Shown here piece after piece: positions 1 through 9,536 of a stretch of DNA of 64,000 nucleotides. A program made the translations under genes and the position numbers. The DNA comes from Alphaproteobacteria bacterium (GTDB taxonomy: Bacteria > Pseudomonadota > Alphaproteobacteria > UBA8366), in assembly GCA_028281325.1 (NCBI GenBank), contig JANQKC010000039.1, forward strand, positions 34,234 through 98,233. Direction: 5' to 3'. The first letter of the stretch is position 1, and the number at the start of each line of letters is the position of its first letter. The notes under the pieces are model-generated. The model had not been told where the DNA came from. It ran no database searches and was given only the letters and a program-made list of their open reading frames with translations.

Positions 1-317
1 GCGTTGCGCATCAGCGCGCCGGGCAGCAGCCCGACCTCGGCCAGGATCTGGAAGCCGTTGCAAATGCCCAGCGTCGGCACCCCGTCCTCGGCGCGTTTCG
101 TCACCTCGCGCATGATCGGCGAGTTGCCGGCCATGGCCCCTGGCCGCAGATAGTCGCCGTAGGAGAACCCGCCGGGTACGACGATGAGATCGAGGTCCGG
201 CAGTTCGGTGTCCCGGTGCCAGATCATCGCCGGCGCTTGTCCGGTGGCGTTTCGGAGCGCGACCGCGGCGTCGCGGTCGCAGTTAGATCCGGGAAAGACG
301 ATGACCGCGGTTTTCAC
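1..317 (-). CDS. purQ: Phosphoribosylformylglycinamidine synthase subunit PurQ (partial, 5' part)
   Basis: This is the glutaminase subunit of FGAM synthase in purine synthesis. It releases ammonia from glutamine for PurL, with PurS as third subunit. About 105 N-terminal residues are present and the gene runs off the left edge of the window. The reading starts [16 protein letters not shown] and contains [12 protein letters not shown] and GICNGFQ; the Cys is the class I amidotransferase nucleophile. The GTG start at 317 has gaggag upstream and matches the usual PurQ N-terminus. It lies 51 bases after purS on the same strand, so the two are probably one operon with purC. Confidence 0.93.
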   Translation of the reverse strand, partial: MKTAVIVFPGSNCDRDAAVALRNATGQAPAMIWHRDTELPDLDLIVVPGGFSYGDYLRPGAMAGNSPIMREVTKRAEDGVPTLGICNGFQILAEVGLLPGALMRN

Positions 318-368
318 GGCGGCGTTCGCTCCTCTTTTGAATACGGGTGGTCGGCGCCCGCATCGGCA

Positions 369-608
369 TCAGTCGAGATCGATCACGTAGTTTTCGATGA
401 CGGTGTTCGCCAGCAGCTTGCGGCACATTTCGTCGACCTGCTCGCGGGCCTTGGTCGGGTCTTCCTCGACCAGGTCGATCTCGATGACCTTGCCCTGGCG
501 CGCATCGGTGACGCCCTCGAAGCCGAGCGCTTCCAAGGCGTGGCAGATCGCTTTGCCTTGTGGGTCGAGGACGCCGGTCTTCAGGGTGATATGAACGCGT
601 GCTCTCAC
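369..608 (-). CDS. purS: Phosphoribosylformylglycinamidine synthase subunit PurS
   Basis: This is the small structural subunit that joins PurQ and PurL in the three-part FGAM synthase. The 79-residue protein has the usual PurS length and pattern: RARVHITLKTGVLDPQG at the N-terminus and GFEGVTDARQGKVIE in the middle. I chose the GTG at 608 because it gives the family-length protein; the frame stays open further upstream into purC without resembling PurS. It sits between purC (28 bases upstream) and purQ (51 bases downstream), the standard alphaproteobacterial order. Confidence 0.93.
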   Translation of the reverse strand: MRARVHITLKTGVLDPQGKAICHALEALGFEGVTDARQGKVIEIDLVEEDPTKAREQVDEMCRKLLANTVIENYVIDLD

Positions 609-636
609 GGGATTGCGTATCCTATTGAACCTTGTC

Positions 637-1404
637 CTATTGGACCATTTCCGGGCCTTTGAGGTCGCCCGGTCCGCCTTCCGGCAGGATGCCGAGCCGG
701 CGCGCGACCTCCTGGTAGGCTTCTTCGACCTCTCCCATGTCGTGGCGGAAGCGGTCCTTGTCGAGCTTCTCGTTGGTCTCGAGGTCCCAGAGACGGCAGC
801 TGTCCGGGCTGATCTCGTCGGCCAGCACGACGCGCATGTCGCCATTCTCCTCGTAGAGCCGACCGAATTCCAGTTTGAAATCGATGAGCTTCAGGTTGAC
901 GCCCAGGAACAAGCCGCCGAGGAAATCGTTGATCCGCAGCGCTAGCGCCAGCATGTCGTCGATATCCTGCGGTGCGGCCCATCCGAAGGCGGTGATGTGC
1001 TCTTCGGAAACCAGCGGATCGTCCAACTCGTCGGCCTTGTAGTAATACTCGACGATGGAGCGCGGCAACGGCGAGCCTTCGGGCAGATTGAATCGCTTGG
1101 ATAGCGAGCCCGCCGCGATGTTCCGCACCACCACCTCGATAGGGATGATCTCGACCTCGCGGACCAATTGCTCGCGCATGTTCAGGCGGCGGACGAAATG
1201 GGTCGGAATGCCGATCTCGCCAAGCCGGACCATCAGATATTCGGAAATCCGGTTGTTCAGGACGCCCTTGCCCGTGATCGTACCGGTTTTCTTGCGGTTG
1301 AAGGCGCTGGCGTCGTCCTTGAAATACTGCACCAGGGTGCCGGGCTCCGGTCCTTCGAACAGGATCTTGGCCTTGCCTTCGTAAATACGTCTCCGTCTCG
1401 GCAT
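637..1404 (-). CDS. purC: Phosphoribosylaminoimidazole-succinocarboxamide synthase PurC
   Basis: SAICAR synthetase joins aspartate to CAIR with ATP in purine synthesis. The 255-residue protein has the N-terminal [17 protein letters not shown] nucleotide-binding strand, the [14 protein letters not shown] stretch and DFKLEFGR. Length and motifs are normal for the family. It heads the purC-purS-purQ series on the minus strand. The 215 bases upstream, towards the acyl-CoA dehydrogenases, contain an AT-rich stretch near 1513-1560 that may hold its promoter, but I could not define one. Confidence 0.95.
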   Translation of the reverse strand: MPRRRRIYEGKAKILFEGPEPGTLVQYFKDDASAFNRKKTGTITGKGVLNNRISEYLMVRLGEIGIPTHFVRRLNMREQLVREVEIIPIEVVVRNIAAGSLSKRFNLPEGSPLPRSIVEYYYKADELDDPLVSEEHITAFGWAAPQDIDDMLALALRINDFLGGLFLGVNLKLIDFKLEFGRLYEENGDMRVVLADEISPDSCRLWDLETNEKLDKDRFRHDMGEVEEAYQEVARRLGILPEGGPGDLKGPEMVQ

Positions 1405-1619
1405 ATCGGGAAAACCTCGTGGTAAGGCGCCGATCCGGCCCCTCGATCAAGTCTCATATAGCAATAGACCAGCCAGGGCACAATGACGCCTTCCGGCGGC
1501 CGATCGGGTGCAAAAGAATCACTTTAATACAAATACTTAACGGGATTTCCGGTTAACCATGCCGCTGAGCCGAAGCCCAGTTCGACGCCGGAAGGCGGAT
1601 CGGAGTCCCGCTGGTCAAG

Positions 1620-2687
1620 CTAGGAAGACTGACGCTGCGTGAGGTCCGGCCAGAAGGCGTCGGCCCCTCGGGCGGCCACGCGGCGGCCGAGGTCTTCGGC
1701 CCATTGGCTTTCTGGCCCGAACTCAGGCCGCCACGACCACAGCCGCCGGGTGGTGAAATGCAGCGCGTGTTCGTAGGTGAAGCCGATCGCCCCGTGCACC
1801 TGATGCGCGATCGTCGTCGCGGTCTTGGCGGTCTCCCCGGCGATGATCTTGGCGGTCGCGACCTCGAATTGCGGATCGCCGCGGTCGGCGGCGCGGCACG
1901 CGCTCGCGGCGGCAATCGTTGCCTGCGCCGATTGCGCGGCCAACTGCGCCAGCTGGTGCTGGATCGACTGGAATTTCGAAATCGGTTGCCCGAACTGGGT
2001 CCGGTCCTGGGCGTATTGAACCGCTTCCGCGACGGCCCGTTCGACGGCGCCCGCCATTTGTACCGACCGGACAAGCGCGCCGTAGAGCCGGATCGGGTCC
2101 GTCGTGCCGGTCGAGGAGGCGGGGTCGCCGATCTCTACCGGCGCGTCGTCGAATGTCAGCGTGTCGCGCGGCTCGCGCGCCATGTTGCGGTTGCCGGACA
2201 ATTCTGCGTCGGCCGTCTTCGCCATCGCGATGCAGGGCGCGCCGTCCTTCTCGACCAACAGCACCACATGCTCGGCGGCGTTGCCCCAAGGGACCATCGC
2301 CAGCGTTCCGGACAGGCGCCACGCGCCGCCATCCTGCCGAACGTCTATTTCGCCTGAGCCGGACGAGTCGGCGAGGGTCATCGGGCCGCCGGGAAGGTCC
2401 AGTCCCGCGCCGCCGGCCAGCCAATTGGCGACGATGGTCTCGGCCAGCGGCACCGGCGCCGCGGAATGGCCCGCCGCCTTCAGGATCACGAAGGTCTCGT
2501 CCCAGGATGCGCCGACCCCGCCCAGGTCCTCCGCGGACAGCGGATTGGTCAGGCCGGCCTCTTCCAACGCCGCCCACAGCGCGTCGGGCCAGGCGCCGTT
2601 CTCGGCGTCGGTCAGCACGTCGCGCGTGACCATGTCGCCGAACAGGCGGGTGACCGAGTCTTCCAGGATATCCTTGAGTTCGCTCAT
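1620..2687 (-). CDS. Acyl-CoA dehydrogenase family protein (small partner)
   Basis: This is a FAD-dependent acyl-CoA dehydrogenase fold protein of 355 residues. The C-terminal half contains RTQFGQPISKFQSIQHQLA and the QVHGAIGFTYEH signature. The N-terminal domain is short and diverged. Its start overlaps the stop of the next upstream dehydrogenase by four bases (ATGA), so the two are translationally coupled. Such pairs of unlike subunits often form mixed dehydrogenases for bulky or steroid-like acyl-CoAs; that role is inferred from architecture only. The substrate is unknown. Confidence 0.88.
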   Translation of the reverse strand: MSELKDILEDSVTRLFGDMVTRDVLTDAENGAWPDALWAALEEAGLTNPLSAEDLGGVGASWDETFVILKAAGHSAAPVPLAETIVANWLAGGAGLDLPGGPMTLADSSGSGEIDVRQDGGAWRLSGTLAMVPWGNAAEHVVLLVEKDGAPCIAMAKTADAELSGNRNMAREPRDTLTFDDAPVEIGDPASSTGTTDPIRLYGALVRSVQMAGAVERAVAEAVQYAQDRTQFGQPISKFQSIQHQLAQLAAQSAQATIAAASACRAADRGDPQFEVATAKIIAGETAKTATTIAHQVHGAIGFTYEHALHFTTRRLWSWRPEFGPESQWAEDLGRRVAARGADAFWPDLTQRQSS

Positions 2688-3835
2688 CGCAGGCCAAGCC
2701 CCCGGGCGATGATGCCCCGGACGATTTCCCGCGTGCCGCCGCGCAGCGAGAAGGACACGGACGCCTGCGTGGCGTAGGCCAAAGAGTCGTCGTAGTCGCC
2801 GGCGCCGTCCAGCATGGGTTGCGTGCCGAACAGGTCATGGGCGATGTGGGGGATTTCCTGTTCGAAGCTGACGCCCACTTCCTTGACCACGCTGCCTTGT
2901 AGCGCCGGGTCCTTGCCGGCCTGCTGCATGCTGGCGACCGACAGCGACATCTCGCGCAGGGTCGCGATCTGCGCCGCCATGCGGCCGATGCCCTCGGCGG
3001 TGCGCTCGCCCGGATCCTGTGTCGCTTCCCGCACCATCTGCGTGATCATCGGGAAGTTGCTCATATAGCGTTCGGGCCCGGCGCGTTCGAAGGCGAGTTC
3101 TGCGATCACCTGCTTCCAGCCGTCGCCGGGCGCGCCGACGATGCTGTCGTCCGGCAGGAAGGCGTCTTCGAAATGGACCTGATTGAAGTCGTGATCGCCG
3201 GTCAGGTTGTGGATCGGGCTGATCGTGATCCCCGGATTGTCGAGATCGATGAGGAATTGCGACAGGCCTTCGTGTTTCTTCTCGACCGTGCTGTCGGTGC
3301 GGATCAGCCCGATCATGTACTGGCATTTATGCGCGTAGGAGGTCCAAACCTTCGTGCCGTTCACGACCCATCCGCCATCGACCTTTTCCGCCTTGGTCCG
3401 GACGGAGGCGAGGTCGGAGCCGGAATCCGGCTCGCTCATGCCGATACAGAAGAATGCCTCGCCGCGCGCGATCTTGGGCAGCACCTTTTGGCGTTGCGCC
3501 TCGGTCCCGAATTCCAGGATCAGCGGGCCGCTTTGCCGGTCCGCGACCCAGTGCAGCCCGACCGGAGCGCCCATGGCCAGCATCTCCTCGACCATCACGT
3601 AGCGTTCGATCGCGGACCGCTCGTGCCCGCCGTATTCCTTCGGCCAGGTCATGCCGATCCACCCCCGTTCCCCGACCTTGCGGCTGAACGCGGGATCGCC
3701 GTGAACCCAGGACTTCGCGAGGATGCCCGCCGGATAGTCCTTGAGGGTCTCCGCAAGGAATTCCCGTACTTCCTGGCGCAGCGTTTCCGTTTCGGGCGGA
3801 AGGTCGTTGGGTTCGAACTGCAACGGCGTTGTCAT
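2684..3835 (-). CDS. Acyl-CoA dehydrogenase family protein (large partner)
   Basis: This is a 383-residue acyl-CoA dehydrogenase. It shows the N-terminal helical domain, the FAD/substrate segment CIGMSEPDSGSDLASVRTKA, WVVNGTKVWTSYAH, and a C-terminal RGGTREIVRGIIARGLGL. The start at 3835 gives a normal N-terminus. It is coupled to the smaller dehydrogenase downstream (4-base overlap). The pair sits inside a purine gene neighbourhood with no CoA ligase or thiolase next to it, so the pathway cannot be named. Confidence 0.9.
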   Translation of the reverse strand: MTTPLQFEPNDLPPETETLRQEVREFLAETLKDYPAGILAKSWVHGDPAFSRKVGERGWIGMTWPKEYGGHERSAIERYVMVEEMLAMGAPVGLHWVADRQSGPLILEFGTEAQRQKVLPKIARGEAFFCIGMSEPDSGSDLASVRTKAEKVDGGWVVNGTKVWTSYAHKCQYMIGLIRTDSTVEKKHEGLSQFLIDLDNPGITISPIHNLTGDHDFNQVHFEDAFLPDDSIVGAPGDGWKQVIAELAFERAGPERYMSNFPMITQMVREATQDPGERTAEGIGRMAAQIATLREMSLSVASMQQAGKDPALQGSVVKEVGVSFEQEIPHIAHDLFGTQPMLDGAGDYDDSLAYATQASVSFSLRGGTREIVRGIIARGLGLR

Positions 3836-3902
3836 GCGGTCTTTCCTTGCTGTGGGTGGGATTTCACCGTCTTGGATATTCTATTGAAGTTAGGTCGGCG
3901 GC

Positions 3903-4667
3903 TCATGTGGGCAAAGGGATGCGCTCGAATGGCGCAGTGTCGGGCCGGCCCGCCGCGAACAGCCAGATATTCTCGACTTTCTCGCTCACCGCTTCGGGCG
4001 AGGCGAGGGCGATCAGGCTGCTGGAAACGGTGCCGTAGCCATAGTCGGTCACGATGCACATGGCGCCGCTTGTGCCGTGGCCGGGCGCCCCGTACGGGTC
4101 TTGCAGGATTGCGGTCCAGGCCGCCCAGTCGTTGGCGTCCGGGTCGGGAACCGCCGCCGATTCGAATTGCGGCAGATAGGTCGCAATCCGGCCATGCGTC
4201 GTATCGTTCAGATCGGCGGAGGTCAGCATTGAGAGGCCTTCCGGCATGGCCGTAACCTCCACTGCGCGCGCGCCGTCACGGCTGCTCAACCAGAAGGCGT
4301 CCTGGTTGTCGGCGATCACCAAGTTGAAGCTGCGATAAGCTCTCGGATCAAGCGCCGACAGCGCCTCGGCGGCGTCGCGCGCGTCTGCGTAGTCCAAGGC
4401 ATCCAGCACCAGCTCTCCCCGGCTTCGCTTGTCCTCGGCCGGCCCCAACGACCCTTCCCGGTTGAGCACCGCCGCCGTCACGCCGGTTGTATTGCAACCG
4501 AGCCAGGTGCCGCCGGCCAGCCGGTCGCGCCCGGCGATCACGCCGGGCCGGTCAGACCAGTGCGGCCCCGGCGGGTCCCAAGGTCGGTCCAGCATTTCGT
4601 CTCGATTGGCGGCGATCAGCACGGGCCAGCGGTCGCCGGGCCGGCGGAGAAGGATCACAGTACACAT
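3903..4667 (-). CDS. NRDE (TANGO2-type) family protein
   Basis: This 254-residue protein belongs to the NRDE/TANGO2 family, an Ntn-hydrolase-like fold whose bacterial role is poorly defined. The name-giving motif is visible in AANRDEMLDRPW near the N-terminus. Cys2 follows the initiator Met (MCTVILL), as in Ntn hydrolases that use a processed N-terminal Cys; catalysis here is inference. The gene reads away from the DUF1476 gene, and the 146-base gap at 4668-4813 should hold both promoters. Confidence 0.85.
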   Translation of the reverse strand: MCTVILLRRPGDRWPVLIAANRDEMLDRPWDPPGPHWSDRPGVIAGRDRLAGGTWLGCNTTGVTAAVLNREGSLGPAEDKRSRGELVLDALDYADARDAAEALSALDPRAYRSFNLVIADNQDAFWLSSRDGARAVEVTAMPEGLSMLTSADLNDTTHGRIATYLPQFESAAVPDPDANDWAAWTAILQDPYGAPGHGTSGAMCIVTDYGYGTVSSSLIALASPEAVSEKVENIWLFAAGRPDTAPFERIPLPT

Positions 4668-4813
4668 CGTAGTCCCCGCATAGCACAGAATTGCCCAAGA
4701 AGTGCAACCTGTGAGATATGGAAAGTCGGTCCAAAGATGGTTATATGCAAAGATAGAGAGATAAAAGGGCGCAATCCGCCTATGGAGCCCTAGGGGAAGT
4801 AAGGTAGGTTTAT

Positions 4814-5137
4814 ATGACCCAGTTCAAAGATCGACAGAAGGCTTTTGAAGCGAAATTCCAAAGGGATCAGGAGTTTCAGTTCAGGGTGAAGGCGCGACGG
4901 AACCGATTGCTGGGCCTGTGGGCTGCCGAGAAAATTGGGCTCGGCGGGCAAGATGCCGAAGCCTATGCGAAGGAAGTCGTGGCGTCGGATTTCGACGAGC
5001 CCGGTGATAACGATGTGATGCGTAAGGTCGTCGATGACCTGCAAGGCAATGGCGTCAGCATGGACGATACCGCGATTAGAAAGCAGATGGGCATTCTGCT
5101 TGAAACCGCGAAGGAACAAATGGCCGAAGAGGCCTAG
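4814..5137 (+). CDS. DUF1476 family protein, ATP synthase zeta-type inhibitor
   Basis: This 107-residue protein fits DUF1476. The Paracoccus member of that family is the zeta subunit that inhibits F1F0-ATP synthase in alphaproteobacteria. Visible family features are the N-terminal FKDRQKAFEAKFQRDQEF, the ARRNRLLGLWAAEKIGL core and AYAKEVVASDF. It is predicted to be an all-helical cytoplasmic protein. DUF1476 commonly lies between purB and purC in this class, as it does here, but in this genome it is on the opposite strand to the pur genes. Confidence 0.88.
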   Translation: MTQFKDRQKAFEAKFQRDQEFQFRVKARRNRLLGLWAAEKIGLGGQDAEAYAKEVVASDFDEPGDNDVMRKVVDDLQGNGVSMDDTAIRKQMGILLETAKEQMAEEA

Positions 5138-5171
5138 ATCCGTCGTCGGGCGCTGGGTTTCAAGCTGGCGT

Positions 5172-7091
5172 CTAAGGCGATTTGCGGTAGAAACCATCGG
5201 GCCGCGAGAGGGACCGGCTCATTGTCTGCGTGTTCGTTGCTTGTTGCGTCCTCAGCGGCAGTGAAAGCGCGATTTGATGATAGGCGTGGGCCCGACCTGA
5301 CGAGTGGCCGATTTTGCGCGCCGCGCGCAGCGCAAGCGCCCCTTCACCCCGTAAGATGGCGGCAACCGCAACGGTCGTGAGCGCGCGGTACTTGGGAAGG
5401 TCGCGGACTTCGGCGCGGGTCATGGGCGCGTCAGGCTCTTCGGGAAATCCATCGGGAATTCGGGCGGCGGTGTCAAAGGCCAAAAGCAATTCGCCGATGT
5501 CGAGTTGAGCGTGGGCGATCTTGTTGAGGAGTTCCGGAAATACGTCCTCATTCTTACTGAACCAGGCAATGCGCCACGCCAGGCCAAGCGATCGTTCGGC
5601 GGCGTCTTTCTTGTCTTCCCGTATTTCCGCCTGTGCGATGCGGGTCATCACCGGAACCTTGAGCGGCTTGTCCGGTATGATCCGGAGGGTATCGGCGATT
5701 TGCAGAAGAATCGCGTCCCGGTTCGGGGCGTTGCCGATATCGGTGAGCACTTCACGAACCAGTGGAATCGCGTCAACCAGCAGCTCCGGTTTCGGCGGCG
5801 TGCCCGTCGGTTCGAGCGCTTGGGCCAGTAGATTGGCCGCCCCGGCGCGGTCGCCAAACGCCGCACGGTGTCGCGCGGCGTGCGCGAAGAGTTGGGCGCG
5901 CATGCCGACGTTCGGAATATAGGACACCAGCTTCAGGGCTTCTTCCGGCTTATCGATTTCCAGCAGGACCTGCCCCATCTCGAACATCATACCTTGTTGG
6001 ACTTTGATGTCCTTGACTTGCCCGATCGCGGTAAAGGCGTCGGCAAGTCGGCCTGCCCGCGTCTGCTCCTTGACGATATGCGTCAACAGTTCGTTTCGAA
6101 CCAACGGGTCGGTGATGGCTTCAAGGTCTTGAAGCGCCAGGAAGAAGAGCGGTACGGCGCCTTCGATCGATCCGTTCAGGGCGATGGCGCGGGCGATGGA
6201 GGCGAGCGTCCGGCCATGCTGCGTTTCTTGTTTCAACGACCGCAGGATGTTCATCGCGCGGACGGTATTGCCGGCATCGACAAAAGCGGCGGCGAGCTTC
6301 GCAAGCAATTGCGTGTGTTCGTCGATCCGGAACTGGTGAAGATAGGCATACGCGAATTCGAGGGTCTCGACGGCCAGAGGTTTTTGTTTGTGGCCGGCCA
6401 TCGCCTGCGCCGTACGCAACAGCAACCGAATCCGATCGGCGCGCCCGACTTGGACTTTCTTCGCTTCCGCAAAAGCGAGCGCATAGGTCGTTCGGGCGTC
6501 GGCCGCGATGCCGGGGACGGGAGATCCGCTTTGCAGTCGCGCCAACTCAAGGAGCCTGTCGACGCGCGCAGAGGGTTCGGGAATGCGCTTGGCGGTTCGC
6601 CGGGCGCCGCGATAATCCAGGTAGGCTGCTTGTCGTTGGCTGATGAGGCTTAGGACGTGGCCTTTATCGCGTCCTTCTATATCGTCGGTGATCAGATTCG
6701 AGGCCCGGCGCAGGATATCCCGCGCATTGGAAATGCTTCTGTTCTTGCGTTCGTGATCCGCGAAATGAATGAGCGCATGCGCTTTCCAGAGCGGCGTGCT
6801 GATGACCTTGAAGTCGATCAAGGCGTCCTTGGTTCGGCCGTGTTTCAAAAACGCGCCGACGATTCCCGAAAGCGCTTCTCCTTGATCTTCCGGGTCGTTG
6901 AAGGCGATTGCGGCGATGCGAAGCTGCGTCAGGATATCCTGACGCACGGCTTCGGTGACGGGATCGGTCGCGACCTTGCCGTCTTCTTTCACCGGCTTCG
7001 GCGCTTTCGACGGCATGTCGTCGGCGCTCATCGCCGAGCCGGCCGCACAAAGCAGCATGGTCGGCAAGAACAGCAGCGCCGGGCGCACCAT
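5172..7091 (-). CDS. Secreted helical-repeat (TPR-like) protein of unknown function
   Basis: This is a 639-residue protein with an N-terminal signal peptide (ALLFLPTMLLCAAGSAMSA, predicted cleavage near residue 22). The rest is a long run of Ala/Leu-rich helical pairs of about 35 residues resembling a TPR or alpha-alpha superhelix, for example ARDILRRASNLI and GAANLLAQALEPTG. It is probably a periplasmic scaffold; I do not recognise a named family. It starts nine bases after the purB stop on the same strand, so it may be co-transcribed with purB. Its 3' end lies 34 bases from the convergent DUF1476 gene. Confidence 0.75.
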   Translation of the reverse strand: MVRPALLFLPTMLLCAAGSAMSADDMPSKAPKPVKEDGKVATDPVTEAVRQDILTQLRIAAIAFNDPEDQGEALSGIVGAFLKHGRTKDALIDFKVISTPLWKAHALIHFADHERKNRSISNARDILRRASNLITDDIEGRDKGHVLSLISQRQAAYLDYRGARRTAKRIPEPSARVDRLLELARLQSGSPVPGIAADARTTYALAFAEAKKVQVGRADRIRLLLRTAQAMAGHKQKPLAVETLEFAYAYLHQFRIDEHTQLLAKLAAAFVDAGNTVRAMNILRSLKQETQHGRTLASIARAIALNGSIEGAVPLFFLALQDLEAITDPLVRNELLTHIVKEQTRAGRLADAFTAIGQVKDIKVQQGMMFEMGQVLLEIDKPEEALKLVSYIPNVGMRAQLFAHAARHRAAFGDRAGAANLLAQALEPTGTPPKPELLVDAIPLVREVLTDIGNAPNRDAILLQIADTLRIIPDKPLKVPVMTRIAQAEIREDKKDAAERSLGLAWRIAWFSKNEDVFPELLNKIAHAQLDIGELLLAFDTAARIPDGFPEEPDAPMTRAEVRDLPKYRALTTVAVAAILRGEGALALRAARKIGHSSGRAHAYHQIALSLPLRTQQATNTQTMSRSLSRPDGFYRKSP

Positions 7092-7100
7092 CGTCGCCTC

Positions 7101-8414
7101 CTATGCGGACCCGAACACGCGGGTGAAGATCGTGTCCACGTGTTTCGTGTGATAGCCCATGTCGAACAAAGCTTCGAGTTCGTCCTGGGCCAGGTATTCG
7201 GCGATTTCCCGGTCGCCTTTCAGCAGGTTCAGAAAGGCGCCGTTGCCGTGCCAGACATCCATTGCATTGCGCTGCACCGCTTTGTAGGCGCCTTCGCGGC
7301 TCATGCCCTTCTGCGTCAGGGCGAGCAGCACCCGCTGCGAATTATGCAAGCCGCCGAGTTTTTCCAGGCTGGCCTTCATCGCGTCGGGATAGACCAGCAG
7401 TTTCTCGATCACGCCGGTCAGGCGCGCCAGCGCGAAATCCAGGTTGACGGTTGCGTCCGGGCCGATGACCCGTTCCACCGAGGAATGCGAGATGTCGCGC
7501 TCGTGCCAGACGGCGACATTCTCCAGCGCGGGCGTTACGGCCGAGCGGACGAGACGGGCGAGGCCGCATAGGTTCTCGGTCAGCACCGGATTGCGTTTAT
7601 GCGGCATCGCGGACGAGCCCTTTTGGCCGGGCGCGAAATACTCCTCCGCTTCGCGCAGCTCCGTGCGCTGCAGATGCCGGACCTCGGTCGCCAGCCGCTC
7701 GATCGCCGAGGCGATGACGCCCAGCGTCGCGAAAAAGGCCGCATGCCGGTCGCGAGGGATGATCTGGGTCGAGACGGGTTCGGCCTGCAGGCCCAGCTTC
7801 TCGGCGACATGCACCTCGACCTGCGGGTCGATATTGGCGAAGGTGCCGACCGCGCCCGAGATCGCGCAAGTGGCGATTTCGGCGCGGGCCGCTTCCAGTC
7901 GGTCGCGGCAGCGAGCGAATTCCGCGTAATGCCCGGCGAGCTTGACGCCGAAGGTCGTGGGTTCCGCGTGGATGCCGTGGCTCCGGCCGATGCAGACGGT
8001 GAACTTGTGTTCGCGCGCCCGTGTCTCGATCGCATCCAGGAGTCTCGTCAGATCGGCAAGCAGGATGTCTGCCGCCTGTTTCAATTGGACCGCGAGGCAG
8101 GTATCGAGCACGTCCGACGACGTCATGCCCTGATGGACGAAGCGCGCTTCATCGCCGACATGTTCGGCCAACTCGGTTAGGAAGGCGATGACGTCATGAT
8201 GCGTCTCGCGCTCGATCTCGTCGATGCGGGCGATCCGGTCGGCGGTGTAGCTCTTGTCTCCGCGTTGCCAGACCGCTTCCGCCGCTTCCGTGGGAATGAC
8301 CCCGAGTTTCGCCTGCGCGTCGCAGGCATGGGCCTCGATCTCGAACCAGATGCGAAATCGGTTGGCCGGTTCCCATATCGCCGCCATTTCCGGACGGCTG
8401 TAGCGTGGAATCAT
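7101..8414 (-). CDS. purB: Adenylosuccinate lyase PurB
   Basis: PurB cleaves SAICAR and adenylosuccinate, releasing fumarate, in purine and AMP synthesis. The 437-residue protein carries the fumarase/lyase signature GSSAMPHKRNP with the catalytic Ser loop, GRSHGIHAEPTTFG with the catalytic His, and the start MIPRYSRPEMAAIW typical of alphaproteobacterial PurB. Length and start are normal. It ends just before the secreted helical-repeat protein. Its start faces the class II aldolase-like gene across 140 bases of divergent intergenic DNA. Confidence 0.96.
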   Translation of the reverse strand: MIPRYSRPEMAAIWEPANRFRIWFEIEAHACDAQAKLGVIPTEAAEAVWQRGDKSYTADRIARIDEIERETHHDVIAFLTELAEHVGDEARFVHQGMTSSDVLDTCLAVQLKQAADILLADLTRLLDAIETRAREHKFTVCIGRSHGIHAEPTTFGVKLAGHYAEFARCRDRLEAARAEIATCAISGAVGTFANIDPQVEVHVAEKLGLQAEPVSTQIIPRDRHAAFFATLGVIASAIERLATEVRHLQRTELREAEEYFAPGQKGSSAMPHKRNPVLTENLCGLARLVRSAVTPALENVAVWHERDISHSSVERVIGPDATVNLDFALARLTGVIEKLLVYPDAMKASLEKLGGLHNSQRVLLALTQKGMSREGAYKAVQRNAMDVWHGNGAFLNLLKGDREIAEYLAQDELEALFDMGYHTKHVDTIFTRVFGSA

Positions 8415-8554
8415 CTAGGCGTTCTCTTGCGTCATGTGCGGATGGCCCTGGTTATGCCAGAGCTGGCTTGTATTGCAAAGCTCTCATGCGATGCTTGCGC
8501 GGGTCGGCTAACGTCGTAATATTCTAGTGGAAGCCATGAACAAAGGATTAATCG

Positions 8555-9289
8555 ATGACCGTGCTGAGCGACGCCGACATTCAAGCCTGCCGAATCGATC
8601 TGGCCGCCGCCTTTCGTTGGGCCGTGCGCCATGGTTTGAACGAGGGTATCTGCAATCACTTCAGCATGGACGTCGGTGGCGGTCGGTTCCTGGTCAATCC
8701 GTGGGGCTGGCACTGGTCCGAGCTTACCGCGTCGAGCCTGCTGCTCGCGGATTTCGACGGCACCGTGCTGGACGGGGAGGGCGACATCGAACCCACTGCC
8801 TTCTACATCCATAGCCGGATGCACAAGGCTTGCCCGCAGGCGCGGGTCATCCTGCACACCCATATGCCGTATGCGACGGCGCTGACCATGGTCGAGGGCG
8901 GGCGGATCGAGCCCTGCGAGCAGAAGGCGATCCGGCTGGCGCAGGCCACCGCCTATGACGAGGACTATAATGGGATCGCGCTCGACAACGAGGAAGGCGA
9001 CCGCATGGCGGCGGCGCTCGGCGACAAGCGCATCCTGTTCCTGGCCAGCCACGGGATCATCGTGACCCACCGCAGCGTCGCCGAGGCCTATGACGATCTC
9101 TATTATCTGGAACGCGCTTGTCAGGTGCAGGTCCTGGCGCGGCAGACCGGCCTGCCGCTGCGGAAATTGTCGGGGCAGGTGGTGACCCGGACGCAGCGGC
9201 AGGTTTCCGGCGACCGCGCCAGCGCGCCGATGCATTTCGCCTCGCTCAAGCGCGTGCTCGACCGGGAAGAGCCCGATTATGCGGCGTAG
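8555..9289 (+). CDS. Class II aldolase/adducin family protein
   Basis: This 244-residue protein has the class II aldolase/adducin fold, a Zn-dependent family that includes fuculose-phosphate aldolase and ribulose-phosphate epimerase. Likely metal ligands are the two His in ILHTHMPYAT and a later His in LASHGIIVTH. NEGICNHFSM is the N-terminal phosphate/substrate loop. At the position of the catalytic Glu of FucA the motif reads EPTAFYIH, so that Glu is missing. It is the most divergent of four family members in the window. The substrate is unknown. Confidence 0.88.
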   Translation: MTVLSDADIQACRIDLAAAFRWAVRHGLNEGICNHFSMDVGGGRFLVNPWGWHWSELTASSLLLADFDGTVLDGEGDIEPTAFYIHSRMHKACPQARVILHTHMPYATALTMVEGGRIEPCEQKAIRLAQATAYDEDYNGIALDNEEGDRMAAALGDKRILFLASHGIIVTHRSVAEAYDDLYYLERACQVQVLARQTGLPLRKLSGQVVTRTQRQVSGDRASAPMHFASLKRVLDREEPDYAA

Positions 9290-9360
9290 GGCTGCCCCCT
9301 GGACGAAACGGGTCCGGCACATTAAGTAATTTAATGGAAAGGTGCTGGTAGGATATTGCC

Positions 9361-9519
9361 ATGCTGCGGCAAACGATAAAATTCGGCGGTTTGGGCGCGG
9401 TCGCGGGGCTTGTCGCGATCGCCGCCTTCATTCTGCTGAACATGAATGTCGCCGGATTCGCCGCCAGCATGGAATCCACCCAGGGTTCCGTCTACCTCAG
9501 CAGCCATTTCTGTTTCTGA
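9361..9519 (+). CDS. Small single-span membrane protein, hypothetical
   Basis: This is a 52-codon reading frame with a purine-rich ggtagga about eight bases before the ATG. It encodes a basic N-terminus (MLRQTIKF), one hydrophobic span (about residues 9-27, rich in Gly, Ala, Val and Leu) and a short polar tail. It follows the class II aldolase gene by 71 bases and stops just before a palindromic repeat cluster. No family is recognised. It could be a genuine small membrane protein or chance. Confidence 0.4.
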   Translation: MLRQTIKFGGLGAVAGLVAIAAFILLNMNVAGFAASMESTQGSVYLSSHFCF

Positions 9520-9536
9520 CCGCATCGGCGCTTCGC

